Positions 25,295-34,618 are shown, counted from the first letter of the stretch. The stretch is 64,000 nucleotides of DNA from Serratia plymuthica NBRC 102599 (GCF_001590925.1 NZ_BCTU01000021.1:1-64000); one strand, 5' to 3'. Numbers and translations are program-made. Notes: generated by a model not told the origin, from the sequence alone.

Positions 25295-25954
25295 ATGGAT
25301 GTATTACGAGAGATTGTTCATGCGCTTTGGCAGCAGGACTTCATTGCCCTTGCCGATCCAAGCGTAATTTGGGTGGTTTATGCCGTGCTTTTCACCACTT
25401 TGTTCCTTGAAAATGGATTACTGCCAGCCTCCTTCCTGCCCGGCGACAGCCTGCTGCTGTTATCCGGTGCACTGATCGCCAAAGGCGTAATGGCTTTTGT
25501 CCCCACGCTGATTATTCTGACCCTCGCCGCCAGCCTCGGCTGCTGGCTCAGCTACTTGCAGGGCCGCTGGTTGGGGCATACCAGTCTGGTGAAGGGCTGG
25601 CTGCTGCAACTGCCCGCCCAGTATCACCAACGCGCGCACAACCTGTTTAACCGTCACGGCCTGATGGCCCTGATGATCGGCCGCTTCCTCGGCTTCGTTC
25701 GCACCCTGCTGCCGACCATAGCCGGCATCTCTGGGCTGAACAGCACGCGTTTTCATCTGTTTAACTGGTTAAGCGCGGCAGTTTGGGTCGGCACTCTGGT
25801 CAGCCTCGGCTACGCTTTCAGCCAGATCCCACTGGTGAAACGCTACGAAAGCCAGGTGATGACCGGGCTGATGCTCTTGCCGCTGCTGCTGCTGTTGGTG
25901 GGCTTACTGGGCGCCATGCTGGTTATCTGGCGCAAAAAACGCGCTTCCGCCTAG
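25295..25954 (+). CDS. yghB: DedA-family inner membrane protein YghB
   Basis: A 219-residue polytopic membrane protein, the same length as E. coli YghB. The chosen ATG gives [20 protein letters not shown], matching the E. coli start; the frame is open further upstream but that part looks non-coding. The DedA hallmarks are [20 protein letters not shown] (conserved E and D residues), [16 protein letters not shown], and [20 protein letters not shown] with the conserved arginines. DedA proteins are proton-dependent membrane proteins, and recent work links the family to lipid carrier recycling. E. coli YghB with YqjA affects cell division and drug resistance. It follows metC as in E. coli. The last four bases overlap the end of the convergent LysR gene. 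Confidence 0.93.
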   Translation: MDVLREIVHALWQQDFIALADPSVIWVVYAVLFTTLFLENGLLPASFLPGDSLLLLSGALIAKGVMAFVPTLIILTLAASLGCWLSYLQGRWLGHTSLVKGWLLQLPAQYHQRAHNLFNRHGLMALMIGRFLGFVRTLLPTIAGISGLNSTRFHLFNWLSAAVWVGTLVSLGYAFSQIPLVKRYESQVMTGLMLLPLLLLLVGLLGAMLVIWRKKRASA

Positions 25955-26877
25955 CCGACAGGCTTCGCTTCGATCAATTCCATATTGGCGGGCAACTTGC
26001 TCGCCAACCGATCCACCGCCAGCCGCACCTTCAACGGCAGATGCGGCGTCTGCGGCCACACCGCATGAGCGTCGAAAAACAGCCCCGGCCTATCCCGCAT
26101 AACCCGCACCAGTTCACCTTTAATCAGTTGCCCGCGCACCAGCCAACACGGCAGCCAGGCAATGCCGAACCCGGCAACCGCCGCATCCGCTATCGCCTGC
26201 AGATCATCCATCTGCAGATGGGTGCCTGGCATCATCTCCCGCGTCACGCCGTCCGCTTCGGGGATCAACCAGTTACGCACCACGCCGGCACGCACATAAG
26301 CCACCGCGTCGTGCTGCGCCAGTTGTTCAATGTTCTGCGGTTCACCGCGGCGCTGCAAGTAAGCCGGCGCGGCGCAAAGCGCCATGCGATGGTTACCGAG
26401 TCGCCGCGCCACCAGCCCGCTGCTGTTGCCCAACTCGCCGTTGCGGATTGCCAGATCAAAACCGTCCTCAATCAAATCCACCACGCGATCGTTAAACGAC
26501 AGCTCCAGCTCCAACCCGGGATGCTCGCGCGCCAGTTCAGTCAGCAGCGGCGCGATACAGATGCGGCCAAACAGCACCGGCATCGTTACCCTTAGCCTGC
26601 CGCTGACTTCTCGTTTGCCCGACTCCAGCAGCGTTTCCGCCGTGCGGATCTCCTCCAGCGCCCGCAGGCAGCGTTCGTAGAACAGCGCCCCGTCGTCGGT
26701 CAGGCTCAGGCTGCGGGTCGTGCGGTGGAACAGGCGCACGCCAAGCCGCTGTTCCAGTCTGGCGATGGTCTTCCCCACCGCCGAGCGCGAAAGATGCAGC
26801 CGGCTGGCGGCCAACGCAAAGCTCCCCGCTCCCACTGCGGTGACAAATACCGAAATGCCGTTCAACCGATCGGTCAT
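25951..26877 (-). CDS. LysR-family transcriptional regulator
   Basis: A LysR-type regulator of 308 residues from the ATG at 26877; a TTG eight codons upstream lacks a good ribosome site. The N-terminal winged helix reads [40 protein letters not shown] and [20 protein letters not shown], a standard LTTR DNA-binding domain. The effector domain includes [20 protein letters not shown] and [20 protein letters not shown]. The pattern resembles the CrgA/DmlR-like group. It is divergent from the MDR oxidoreductase at 26986, with 108 bases between starts, so that gene is its probable target. The pair interrupts the E. coli-like order yghB-yqhC. Confidence 0.9.
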   Translation of the reverse strand: MTDRLNGISVFVTAVGAGSFALAASRLHLSRSAVGKTIARLEQRLGVRLFHRTTRSLSLTDDGALFYERCLRALEEIRTAETLLESGKREVSGRLRVTMPVLFGRICIAPLLTELAREHPGLELELSFNDRVVDLIEDGFDLAIRNGELGNSSGLVARRLGNHRMALCAAPAYLQRRGEPQNIEQLAQHDAVAYVRAGVVRNWLIPEADGVTREMMPGTHLQMDDLQAIADAAVAGFGIAWLPCWLVRGQLIKGELVRVMRDRPGLFFDAHAVWPQTPHLPLKVRLAVDRLASKLPANMELIEAKPVG

Positions 26878-26985
26878 GGTTTGTATCTCTGAAGGAAACA
26901 ATCAAAGGAAATCTTATCGCCACTGGCGAATATCAATCAACGATAATATTGACAGGTCTACTTATTACCGACTTTGGAGTGAATC

Positions 26986-28014
26986 ATGACTGACACAATG
27001 CAACGCTGGACAATGGCCGCCCTGGGGCGTGAACACCTGCAACTGACCGAAAGCGCCATCCCGCAGCCGGGGCCGCACGAGATCAGGGTGAAGGTGAAAG
27101 CGGTGGCGCTCAACTACCGCGACAAGATGGTGATTGAAACCGGGATGGGGATGACGCTGCCGCAACCCTTTACGCCCGCCTCCGACATGGCCGGCGAAGT
27201 GGATGCCATCGGCACCGGCGTCAGCCGCTTCCAACCCGGCGATCGGGTGATCTCCACCTTCAGCCCAGGCTGGATTGACGGTCGACAGAAGCCGCACGGC
27301 GACGCGCGTACACCGCCCTACCGCGCCCTTGGCGGGTTTTATCAGGGCATGCTGGCGGAATACGTGGTGCTGCACGAAGATTGGCTGGCAGCCGCGCCCG
27401 CCTCGCTGGACGACGTACAGGCCAGCACCCTGCCGTGCGCCGGGTTGACCGCCTGGTTCGCGCTGGTGGAACAAGGCCGCCTGCACGCCGGCGAATCGGT
27501 GTTGGTACAAGGCACCGGCGGCGTGGCGCTGTTCGCGCTACAGATAGCCAAGGCGCACGGCGCTGAGGTGTACATCACCTCCGCCAGCGATGAAAAACTG
27601 GCGCGCGCCAAAGCGCTGGGTGCCGATCACGGCATTAACCGCCTGAACGGCGACTGGGTGGACGCCGTGTATGAACTGACGCAAGACCAGGGTATCGACC
27701 ATATAGTTGACACCGTTGGCGGCCCCAACCTCGGCAATTCGGTCCGCGCCGTGGCGGTTCACGGGCGCATCTCGGTGATCGGCGCCCTCGAAGGCTTCGA
27801 AGTCTCCGCCCCTGCCGGCCCGCTGCTGATGAAATCGCCGGTGATTCAAGGGATTGGCGTCGGCCATCGCCGCGCGCTGGAAGATCTGGTGCGCGCCGTA
27901 GATACCCTAGGGCTGCAACCGGTGATCGACCGGGTTTACCGCTTCGATCAACTGCCGCAGGCGCTCGATCATCTCGATCGTGGGGCCTTCGGCAAAATCG
28001 TGCTGACGCCGTAA
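26986..28014 (+). CDS. NAD(P)-dependent MDR-family alcohol dehydrogenase/quinone reductase
   Basis: A 342-residue medium-chain dehydrogenase/reductase. The N-terminal GroES-like part reads EIRVKVKAVALNYRDKMVIE and TPASDMAGEVDAIGTGVSRF, and lacks the cysteines and histidine needed for a catalytic zinc, pointing to the quinone-reductase-like branch. The Rossmann part has VLVQGTGGVALFALQIAKAH, a GxGGVxxxA nucleotide site. IDHIVDTVGG and GRISVIGALEG follow. It is divergent from a LysR gene that probably controls it. Substrate is unknown; the neighbouring yqhD and dkgA genes also reduce carbonyls, but the LysR pair looks like a separate insertion. Confidence 0.88.
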   Translation: MTDTMQRWTMAALGREHLQLTESAIPQPGPHEIRVKVKAVALNYRDKMVIETGMGMTLPQPFTPASDMAGEVDAIGTGVSRFQPGDRVISTFSPGWIDGRQKPHGDARTPPYRALGGFYQGMLAEYVVLHEDWLAAAPASLDDVQASTLPCAGLTAWFALVEQGRLHAGESVLVQGTGGVALFALQIAKAHGAEVYITSASDEKLARAKALGADHGINRLNGDWVDAVYELTQDQGIDHIVDTVGGPNLGNSVRAVAVHGRISVIGALEGFEVSAPAGPLLMKSPVIQGIGVGHRRALEDLVRAVDTLGLQPVIDRVYRFDQLPQALDHLDRGAFGKIVLTP

Positions 28015-28042
28015 AGCGCTGCCCGGCGGCAGGCAGCCGACG

Positions 28043-28948
28043 TTAACCAAGTGGGCTGTCGCGCAGCCGGGCAATTTCATCGCTCGGCGTCACGCCAAAG
28101 AAGCGTTTGAATTCGCGGCTGAACTGCGAGGCGCTCTCGTAGCCGACGCGGATCGCCGCGGTGCTGGCCTTCAGGCCATCGTGCACCATCAATAAACGCG
28201 CCTTGTGCAGCCGATAAGATTTCACATATTGCAGCGGCGAAGTGTTGGTCACCGCCTTGAAGTTATGGTGAAACGCCGAGATGCTCATATTCACTTCCCC
28301 CGCCAGTTGCTCCACGTTGAGGCCTTCCGCATACTGGTTCTCGATACGCCGCAGCGCCTTGGCGATCTGGCTAAAATGCGTATGGCGGTTGACCAGCTCC
28401 TGCAACGATGCCCCACAGGAGCCGCGCAGCACGTGATAGAGGATTTCACGCACGATCTGCGGCCCCAGCACCCGGGCGTCCAGCGGTTTGGCCATCACGT
28501 CCAGCAGGCGCTCGGTGGCGCACAGCATCTCTTCCGACAGCGCGGCCAGATTCACCCCGCTGCTTTCCCGGCGCGGTTGCATCAGATAGTCGTCATCGCC
28601 GATGTCGATCAACAGATCCTGCAGCATCTGGGTATCGATATTGACCGCCAACCCTACCAACGGCTGCTCCGGGCTGGCGAAGGTTTCGCACTCGAACGGC
28701 AGCGGCACCGACATCAGCAGATAGTTGCGCGGATCGTACTGGAACACCTTGTTGCCGCAATAACCGACCTTGTGTCCCTGAAAAACGATCACCACCCCTG
28801 GTTCATACATCACCGGTTGACGCGGGCAGTAGCGATCGACGTACAGGATCTTGACCCGCGGCACCGGCGACGGCGTATAGCCGTTGCCCTCGGCAAATCG
28901 CGCGGCCTGGCGCGCCATGCGGCAGCGCAGCTCATCGATTTCCGTCAC
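28043..28948 (-). CDS. yqhC: AraC-family regulator YqhC
   Basis: A 301-residue AraC-type regulator. The C-terminal DNA-binding domain has two helix-turn-helix motifs: [20 protein letters not shown] and [20 protein letters not shown], the latter being the standard AraC signature. The N-terminal sensor part includes [20 protein letters not shown] and [18 protein letters not shown], as in the AraC_N group. In E. coli YqhC activates yqhD and dkgA in response to aldehydes. Here it sits divergent to yqhD with about 190 bases between, as in E. coli. Aldehyde sensing through the conserved cysteines (C63, C81 area) is known for the family but not shown here. Confidence 0.92.
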   Translation of the reverse strand: MTEIDELRCRMARQAARFAEGNGYTPSPVPRVKILYVDRYCPRQPVMYEPGVVIVFQGHKVGYCGNKVFQYDPRNYLLMSVPLPFECETFASPEQPLVGLAVNIDTQMLQDLLIDIGDDDYLMQPRRESSGVNLAALSEEMLCATERLLDVMAKPLDARVLGPQIVREILYHVLRGSCGASLQELVNRHTHFSQIAKALRRIENQYAEGLNVEQLAGEVNMSISAFHHNFKAVTNTSPLQYVKSYRLHKARLLMVHDGLKASTAAIRVGYESASQFSREFKRFFGVTPSDEIARLRDSPLG

Positions 28949-29142
28949 TGAAACACCCTCTTACACTCAGAACAATCCGGCATAAATAATAGTTTAAAAC
29001 TCTATTTTTCTACAACGCTTTGTAGGAATAGGCAAGACTTGCACAGGAATGTGCATTGTGCTGCGAGGCTAAGTTACTGACAATACGCCTCAGATATTTT
29101 TGCGCCGCCGGCGCTTTCCCCATGCAGAAGAGAAATGACCCC

Positions 29143-30306
29143 ATGCAAAACTTTATTCTCCATACCCCAACCAAAATCCTGTTCGGCCAGGACCAAATTG
29201 CCGGCCTGGCACAGCAGATCCCTGCGGACGCACGTATCCTGATCACTTACGGTGGCGGCAGCGTGAAGAAAAACGGCGTGCTGGATCAGGTTTATGCCGC
29301 GCTGGCCGGCCGTAACGTGCAGGAGTTCTCCGGCATCGAGCCTAACCCAACCTACGAAACGCTGATGAAAGCGGTCGAAGTGGTACGCGCGGAAAACATC
29401 GATTTCCTGCTGGCGGTCGGTGGCGGTTCCGTGGTTGACGGCACCAAGTTCATTGCCGCAGCGGCGCATTACCAGGCGGACAGCGATCCGTGGCACATCC
29501 TGAAAACCGTCGGCAGCCAGATCACCGGTGCGGTGCCAATGGGCTGCGTGCTGACGCTGCCGGCTACCGGTTCTGAATCCAACAGCGGTGCGGTGATCAC
29601 CCGTAAAAGCAGCGGCGACAAGCAACACTTCTTCTCGCCGCACGTGCAGCCGCTGTTCGCGGTGTTGGATCCGGTAGTGACCTACTCGCTGCCGCCGCGC
29701 CAGATCGCCAACGGCGTGGTAGATGCCTTTGTGCACACTATTGAGCAATACCTGACCTACCCAGTCAACGCCAAGGTGCAGGACCGTTTTGCCGAAGGCC
29801 TGCTGCTGACGCTGCTGGAAGACGGCCCGCGCGCGCTCGCCGAGCCGGAAAACTACGGCGTGCGCGCTAACGTGATGTGGAGCGCCACCATGGCGTTGAA
29901 CGGCCTGATCGGCGCCGGCGTGCCGCAGGACTGGGCGACCCACATGCTGGGCCATGAGCTGACCGCAATGCACGATCTGGACCACGCACAGACGCTGGCG
30001 ATCGTTCTGCCGGCCCTGTTGATCGAGAAAAAAGCGCAGAAGCGCGAAAAACTGCTGCAATACGCTGAACGCGTTTGGGGCCTGCGCGACGGCAGCGAAG
30101 ACAGCCGTATCGACGGCGCCATTGCCGCCACCCGCGCTTTCTTCGAGCAAATGGGCGTGCCGACCCGCATGGCGGATTACCAGCTCGACGGCAGCTCGAT
30201 CCCGGCGCTGCTCGACAAGCTGCACCAGCACGGCATGACCGCACTGGGCGAACACCAGGACATCACCCTGGAAGTCAGCCAACGCATTTATGAAGCGGCG
30301 CGTTAA
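29143..30306 (+). CDS. yqhD: NADPH-dependent aldehyde reductase YqhD
   Basis: An iron/zinc alcohol dehydrogenase of 387 residues that reduces short-chain and toxic aldehydes with NADPH. The start at 29143 gives MQNFILHTPTKILFGQDQIA and the same length as E. coli YqhD; the frame is open upstream to 29056 but without homology. The cofactor region is LITYGGGSVKKNGVLDQVY and LAVGGGSVVDGTKFIAAAA. The metal ligands are in VVDAFVHTIEQY (D and H) and THMLGHELTAMHDLDHAQTL (two H). It is divergent from yqhC and upstream of dkgA, from which it is separated by a 290-base spacer with its own signals. Confidence 0.95.
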   Translation: MQNFILHTPTKILFGQDQIAGLAQQIPADARILITYGGGSVKKNGVLDQVYAALAGRNVQEFSGIEPNPTYETLMKAVEVVRAENIDFLLAVGGGSVVDGTKFIAAAAHYQADSDPWHILKTVGSQITGAVPMGCVLTLPATGSESNSGAVITRKSSGDKQHFFSPHVQPLFAVLDPVVTYSLPPRQIANGVVDAFVHTIEQYLTYPVNAKVQDRFAEGLLLTLLEDGPRALAEPENYGVRANVMWSATMALNGLIGAGVPQDWATHMLGHELTAMHDLDHAQTLAIVLPALLIEKKAQKREKLLQYAERVWGLRDGSEDSRIDGAIAATRAFFEQMGVPTRMADYQLDGSSIPALLDKLHQHGMTALGEHQDITLEVSQRIYEAAR

Positions 30307-30361
30307 TCGCAAACCGGCGATTACCTGCTAGGCTTTAGTTTCTGTTTACCGTTTCTGCACC

Positions 30362-30388
30362 CTGCGCCCGACCGATCACCGGGCGCAG
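30362..30388 (+). terminator. hairpin after yqhD
   Basis: CTGCGCCCG (30362-30370) pairs perfectly with CGGGCGCAG (30380-30388). No clean T-run follows, so it may be a pause or mRNA-stabilising structure rather than a full terminator. Confidence 0.5.
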
Positions 30389-30457
30389 TTCAGCGCTTTC
30401 TCTGCGCTGTCGATCGCATCGCATGACCTCGTCTCGTTAATCTAATGGGAGAAAAAC

Positions 30458-30490
30458 ATGACCTGTACCAGACCGTGCCGCAACCGCTGA
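30458..30490 (+). CDS. possible 10-codon leader peptide upstream of dkgA
   Basis: ATG-ACC-TGT-ACC-AGA-CCG-TGC then CGC-AAC-CGC-TGA would encode MTCTRPCRNR. A GGGAG ribosome site (30447-30451) lies six bases before the ATG. Four of ten residues are basic or cysteine-adjacent (two Cys, three Arg). It is directly followed by an imperfect inverted repeat (30497-30529). Position 107 bases before dkgA would suit a leader peptide, but the ORF is so short that chance cannot be excluded. Confidence 0.35.
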   Translation: MTCTRPCRNR

Positions 30491-30495
30491 AATTT

Positions 30496-30531
30496 GGTTA
30501 GCAAACTCAGCACCACCCCGGTTTGCCAACT
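30496..30531. promoter_or_regulatory. inverted repeat upstream of dkgA
   Basis: GTTAGCAAAC (30497-30506) and GTTTGCCAAC (about 30521-30530) form a 9/10 inverted repeat with a 14-base loop. GGTTAGCAAACT is identical to a 12-mer upstream of the sucrose porin gene. It could be an operator or an RNA stem in the dkgA leader. Confidence 0.45.
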
Positions 30532-30597
30532 AGAATTTATTTATAGCCGTTTTCCGGCGCATGCTGTGCCGGGCAATCAGTTCACAAGGAGACGCGC

Positions 30598-31422
30598 ATG
30601 ACAACGCAACAACCCATCATCAAACTCCACGATGGTAATCTGATGCCGCAGTTGGGTCTCGGCGTTTGGCAGGCGAGTATTTCAGAGACCACCAATGCAG
30701 TGACCAAAGCGCTGGAAATTGGTTATCGCTCGATTGATACCGCTGCGATCTACAAGAACGAGGAAGGGGTCGGCGCCGCACTGCAATCGGCCTCGGTGCC
30801 GCGCGAGCAGCTGTTCATTACCACCAAACTGTGGAACGACGATCAGGGCGATCCGCAGGCCGCGCTGGAAACCAGCCTGGAAAAGCTCAAGCTGGACTAT
30901 GTCGATCTGTATCTGATCCACTGGCCAAAACCGCAGCAGGATCAGTACGTCGACGCCTGGCGCGGGCTGATCAAGCTGCGCGAGCAGGGGCTGATCAAGA
31001 GCATCGGCGTGTGCAACTTCCACATTCCGCACCTGCAGCGTCTGCTGGATGAAACCAGCATCGCACCGGTAATCAATCAGATCGAGCTGCACCCGCTGCT
31101 GCAACAGCGTCAGTTGCGCGCCTGGAATGCCACCCATCATATCGCCACCGAGTCCTGGAGCCCGCTGGCACAGGGTGGCGAAGGAGTATTTGACCAGCAG
31201 GTGATCAAGCACCTGGCGGACAAATACGAGAAGACACCGGCGCAGATCGTGGTGCGCTGGCACCTGGACAGCGGCCTGATTGTGATCCCGAAATCGGTCA
31301 CGCCGTCGCGCATCCGTGAAAACTTCGAGGTGTTTGATTTTAAACTGGATAAAGACGAACTGAGCGAGATAGCCAAACTGGATATCGGCAATCGCCTGGG
31401 GCCGGATCCCGAGTCGCTGTAA
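30598..31422 (+). CDS. dkgA: 2,5-diketo-D-gluconate/methylglyoxal reductase DkgA (aldo-keto reductase)
   Basis: A 274-residue aldo-keto reductase with E. coli DkgA-like length and sequence. The start MTTQQPIIKLHDGNLMPQLG is followed by LGVWQAS. The catalytic tetrad is visible: D and Y in SIDTAAIYKNEEGVG, K in FITTKLWND, and H in LYLIHWPKP. NADPH binding involves VIPKSVTPSRIRENFEVFDF. It reduces 2,5-diketogluconate, methylglyoxal and other aldehydes. A strong AAGGAG site precedes the ATG. It follows yqhD as in E. coli, and is probably partly under YqhC control, although the 290-base spacer suggests its own promoter. Confidence 0.95.
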   Translation: MTTQQPIIKLHDGNLMPQLGLGVWQASISETTNAVTKALEIGYRSIDTAAIYKNEEGVGAALQSASVPREQLFITTKLWNDDQGDPQAALETSLEKLKLDYVDLYLIHWPKPQQDQYVDAWRGLIKLREQGLIKSIGVCNFHIPHLQRLLDETSIAPVINQIELHPLLQQRQLRAWNATHHIATESWSPLAQGGEGVFDQQVIKHLADKYEKTPAQIVVRWHLDSGLIVIPKSVTPSRIRENFEVFDFKLDKDELSEIAKLDIGNRLGPDPESL

Positions 31423-31429
31423 TGTTCCC

Positions 31430-31458
31430 GGCCCTCTCCCCAACGAGAGGGCCATTTT
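31430..31458. terminator. bidirectional terminator between dkgA and the beta-glucosidase gene
   Basis: GGCCCTCT (31430-31437) pairs with AGAGGGCC (31446-31453), followed by ATTTTATTT on the plus strand. It lies eight bases after dkgA and ten before the end of the convergent beta-glucosidase gene. Confidence 0.75.
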
Positions 31459-31467
31459 ATTTCCCCG

Positions 31468-32871
31468 CTATAACTGCTCGCCGTTGGTGGCGATCACCCG
31501 CTGATACCAGCCAAAGCTCTGCTTCTTCTTGCGCGCCAGACTGTCGTTATGATCGACATAGACGAAACCGTATTGCTTCTGATAGCCGTTGAGCCAGGAA
31601 AGCAGATCGATAAACGACCAGGGGTAATAGCCGCGCACGTCGGCACCCTGTTCGATCGCCGCGCCGATCGCCTGAATATGATCGCGCAGATAATCAATGC
31701 GCGGTTGATCGCGCACCTCGCCGTCGACAATCGGATCTTTGGCCCCCAGCCCGTTCTCGGTGATGTAGAGGGGAATATTGCCGTAGCGTTTGACGATGCG
31801 GCCAATCGCGTCGGTCAGCCCTTGCGGGTAAACCTCCCAATCCCAATCGGTGTAAACGCCGTTCGGGTTGCGCACCAGTTTGAACAGCCCCTTAAAGCCC
31901 AGTTCGCGCCCGCTGCCCTTCTGGCCGCTGGTATTGATGGCGTAGCCGTCCACGTCGTCGTTATGCGCCACCATCTCACGCTTGTAGTAATTCAGGCCGA
32001 TAAAATCGACGATGTTCTGCTTCAACAGCTCCTCATCACCCGGCACGAAATACGGCACGCCAAACGCCTGCTGCGCCATCGCCAGCAGCTCCGCCGGGTA
32101 TTCTCCCTTCAGCACCGGATCGTACAGCCAGTGGGTGAAGATCCCTTCGGCGATCTCGCAGGCGCGCCGATCCTGCGGCGAGTCGCTGATCGGATCGTTA
32201 GGCTGCAATACGTTGACGAAGCCGATCTGCCCGTCGATCCCCATTTCGCGAAAGCTTTTCACCGCCCGCGCATTGGCCAGAAACACGTGGTGGCAGGCTT
32301 GAATGCCCTTTTTCGGATCGGTCAACCTGGGTGGATGCGCGCCGGTCATGTAGCCCATACCGATAAACACAATGGTTTCGTTGAAGGTTGACCACAGCTC
32401 GACGCGATCGCCAAAACGCTGATAGCACAGGCGAGCGTATTCATCGAAGGCGTCGACGATCTCACGCGATTCCCAGCCGCCGAACTGTTCCTGCAAAGCC
32501 TGCGGCAGATCCCAGTGATAAAGGGTGATCATGGGTTTGATATTGTGCTTCAGCAGTTCGTCGATCAGTTCGCTGTAGAAGCGGATCCCGGCTTCGTTCA
32601 CCTCTCCCCGCCCCTGCGGCAACAGCCGCGGCCAAGAGATCGAAAATCGATAGGTCTGCATGCCCAGCTCGGCCATCAGCGCCACGTCTTCCCGGAAGCG
32701 GTGATAATGATCGACCGCCACGTCGCCGTTGGTGCCCTGATAGGTAGTACCGGGCAGATGGGAAAACAGATCCCAGTTGGACAGGCCCTTGCCGTCGGCA
32801 TCATGGCCGCCCTCAACCTGATAAGACGCGGTCGCCGCGCCCCAGAGGAAATCCTTTGGAAATACGCTCAT
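31468..32871 (-). CDS. 6-phospho-beta-glucosidase (GH1)
   Basis: A family 1 glycoside hydrolase of 467 residues. The N-terminal signature FPKDFLWGAATASYQVEGGH is complete. The acid/base glutamate is in LWSTFNETIVF, where NE is followed by T rather than P, a variant seen in 6-phospho-enzymes. The nucleophile glutamate is in IPLYITENGLGAKD. Downstream YYPWSFIDLLSWLNGYQKQY is typical. It is the last gene of a lactose/cellobiose-type PTS operon and overlaps the IIA gene by four bases, so its substrate is almost certainly a phosphorylated beta-glucoside such as cellobiose- or arbutin/salicin-6-phosphate. The exact sugar cannot be stated. Confidence 0.93.
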   Translation of the reverse strand: MSVFPKDFLWGAATASYQVEGGHDADGKGLSNWDLFSHLPGTTYQGTNGDVAVDHYHRFREDVALMAELGMQTYRFSISWPRLLPQGRGEVNEAGIRFYSELIDELLKHNIKPMITLYHWDLPQALQEQFGGWESREIVDAFDEYARLCYQRFGDRVELWSTFNETIVFIGMGYMTGAHPPRLTDPKKGIQACHHVFLANARAVKSFREMGIDGQIGFVNVLQPNDPISDSPQDRRACEIAEGIFTHWLYDPVLKGEYPAELLAMAQQAFGVPYFVPGDEELLKQNIVDFIGLNYYKREMVAHNDDVDGYAINTSGQKGSGRELGFKGLFKLVRNPNGVYTDWDWEVYPQGLTDAIGRIVKRYGNIPLYITENGLGAKDPIVDGEVRDQPRIDYLRDHIQAIGAAIEQGADVRGYYPWSFIDLLSWLNGYQKQYGFVYVDHNDSLARKKKQSFGWYQRVIATNGEQL

Positions 32872-33197
32872 GCGGTTTGCACTCCGTTCTGCTCCAGCAA
32901 TCGATAAATTCTGACCAGCTCTTCCACCAGATCGCGCGCCAGCATGGCGTTCATGATGTGGTCCTGCGCGTGTACCATGATCAGGTTGACCGGCAGCTTG
33001 CCTTCCCCCTCGTCAAAGCCGATCAGCTCAGTCTGGGTCGCGTGGGCGCGCTTCGCCGCCAGCTGCGATTCCGCCAGCAGAATATCCACCTGATCCCACT
33101 GGTATTTACGTGCCGCATACAGCGCCTGCATGGCGCAGCTGCGCGCCTCGCCGGCATTGATGATCAGCGCCATTACCGCCGTTTCCATGTCGATCAT
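32868..33197 (-). CDS. PTS lactose/cellobiose-type enzyme IIA
   Basis: A 109-residue cytoplasmic phosphocarrier of the Lac/Chb IIA family. It is three-helical, with MALIINAGEARSCAMQALYA and QWDQVDILLAESQLAAKRAH. The phosphorylated histidine is most likely H76 in LIMVHAQDHIMNAMLARDLV. It passes phosphate from HPr to the IIB protein of the same operon. The start overlaps the IIC stop (four bases) and the stop overlaps the glucosidase start, so all are coupled. The length matches ChbA and LacF. Confidence 0.93.
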   Translation of the reverse strand: MIDMETAVMALIINAGEARSCAMQALYAARKYQWDQVDILLAESQLAAKRAHATQTELIGFDEGEGKLPVNLIMVHAQDHIMNAMLARDLVEELVRIYRLLEQNGVQTA

Positions 33198-34513
33198 TCG
33201 GTCACTCCTTGCGTTTGTTCAATCGGATCCGCGTCACTCACTTCCTGATCCAGCAGTTGCTGTTCATAGACTTTAAAAAACGGGTAGTAGATCAACGCCG
33301 ATACCGCCGCCAGCACCATCACCAGCAGCGCGGCGCGGAAATCCCAGCCGGTGGCCCAGGCTGCGCCAATCGGCGCCGGTGCGGTCCAGGGCACCACCGA
33401 GATCACCCGGCCGATCAGATCCAGCTTCACCGCCGCATAGGCGATGATCGAATTGACGATCGGCGCGGTGATAAACGGGATAAAGAAAGTGGGATTCATC
33501 ACGATCGGCGTGCCGAAGATCACCGGTTCGTTGATGTTGAAACAGCTCGGCACCAGGCTCAGCTTGCCGATCGACCGCAGGTGTGCCGAACGGCTGCGCA
33601 GATAAAGCAGCACCAGCCCAAAGGTGGCACCGGAACCGCCAATCACGATAAAAAAGGTCCAGAAGGCTTCCATAAAAATGTGCGGCAGCGGTTGGCCGGC
33701 CGCGAGCATATCCTGGTTGATGCCCAGATTGGTCAGCCAGAACGCCTGCAGCATGCCGGAGACAATCACCGCGCCGTGAATCCCGGCGAACCACAGCAGA
33801 TGGCCGATCAGTACCGCCAGCAGGATCGCCGGCAGCGAGTCGGCGGCGGAAATCAGCGGCTGGAACAGCGCCATGATCGCCTGCGGCAACAGCAGGCCAA
33901 ACTGGTGTTGCACCAGTAGGCTGAGCGGATACAGCGTGATCACCACCGCCAGGATCGGGATCAGCAGATCGAACGACTGCTTGATTTTGGCCGGCACCTG
34001 CTCCGGCAGCGAGATACCGATATTGCGCACTTTAAGGAAACGGATCAGCTCGGTGGTGTAGACCGCCACCAGAATGGCGGTGAAGATCCCCACGCCGCCT
34101 AACGCGGCAGTCGGCAGCACCTTCTCGGTTTGCGGCGCGGCGACCAGTAAAAAAGACATCAGCGCCAGCATCGCCGCCATAAAGGGATCGAGCTTATAAC
34201 TCTGCGCCAGATTGTAGGCGATGGCGGCGGTAATATAGATAGACATAATGCCCATCGTCATATTAAACGGGGTAAGAATGGCGACCTGATGTTTTTCCGC
34301 AGCATTCAGCCACCATTGGGCTATTCCCCAACTGCTGTCGGCGGCAAAAGGCGGATAGGCGAAGACCAGTAAAAATGAGCCGACGATCATGAACGGCATG
34401 GCGGAAATAAAACCGTCGCGGATCGCCATAATATGGCGCTGGGTCGATAATTTACCGGCAATCGGGCTGATGCGGTTTTCGATGAAATTGAATGCGGCCT
34501 GGCTGATACTCAT
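33194..34513 (-). CDS. PTS lactose/cellobiose-type enzyme IIC (permease)
   Basis: A 439-residue inner-membrane permease of the Lac/Chb EIIC family. It has about ten hydrophobic segments, for example FISAMPFMIVGSFLLVFAYP, IMSIYITAAIAYNLAQSYKL, and LLPIILAV-like ILAVVITLYPLSLLVQHQFG. The family motif region FNINEPVIFGTPIVMNPTFF contains the conserved NEP-IFG substrate motif. PWTAPAPIGAAWATGWDFRA is also typical. It has no fused IIB or IIA; these are encoded on either side. The order on the minus strand is IIB-IIC-IIA-glucosidase. It imports and phosphorylates a beta-glucoside. Confidence 0.94.
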   Translation of the reverse strand: MSISQAAFNFIENRISPIAGKLSTQRHIMAIRDGFISAMPFMIVGSFLLVFAYPPFAADSSWGIAQWWLNAAEKHQVAILTPFNMTMGIMSIYITAAIAYNLAQSYKLDPFMAAMLALMSFLLVAAPQTEKVLPTAALGGVGIFTAILVAVYTTELIRFLKVRNIGISLPEQVPAKIKQSFDLLIPILAVVITLYPLSLLVQHQFGLLLPQAIMALFQPLISAADSLPAILLAVLIGHLLWFAGIHGAVIVSGMLQAFWLTNLGINQDMLAAGQPLPHIFMEAFWTFFIVIGGSGATFGLVLLYLRSRSAHLRSIGKLSLVPSCFNINEPVIFGTPIVMNPTFFIPFITAPIVNSIIAYAAVKLDLIGRVISVVPWTAPAPIGAAWATGWDFRAALLVMVLAAVSALIYYPFFKVYEQQLLDQEVSDADPIEQTQGVTE

Positions 34514-34618
34514 GGTTCAACCCTCGGGACGTTTGGTGAGTAATGGGGTAAAAAGCGGCTCAATCCTGGCCGGAGAGCCTGGTACAACAGGGGTGGCGCG
34601 GCCCTGGTTCTCTCGGTG

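Noticed and set aside
29074-30312. A 412-codon minus-strand frame antisense to yqhD
   Set aside because: yqhD is clear on the plus strand, with metal ligands and the expected length.
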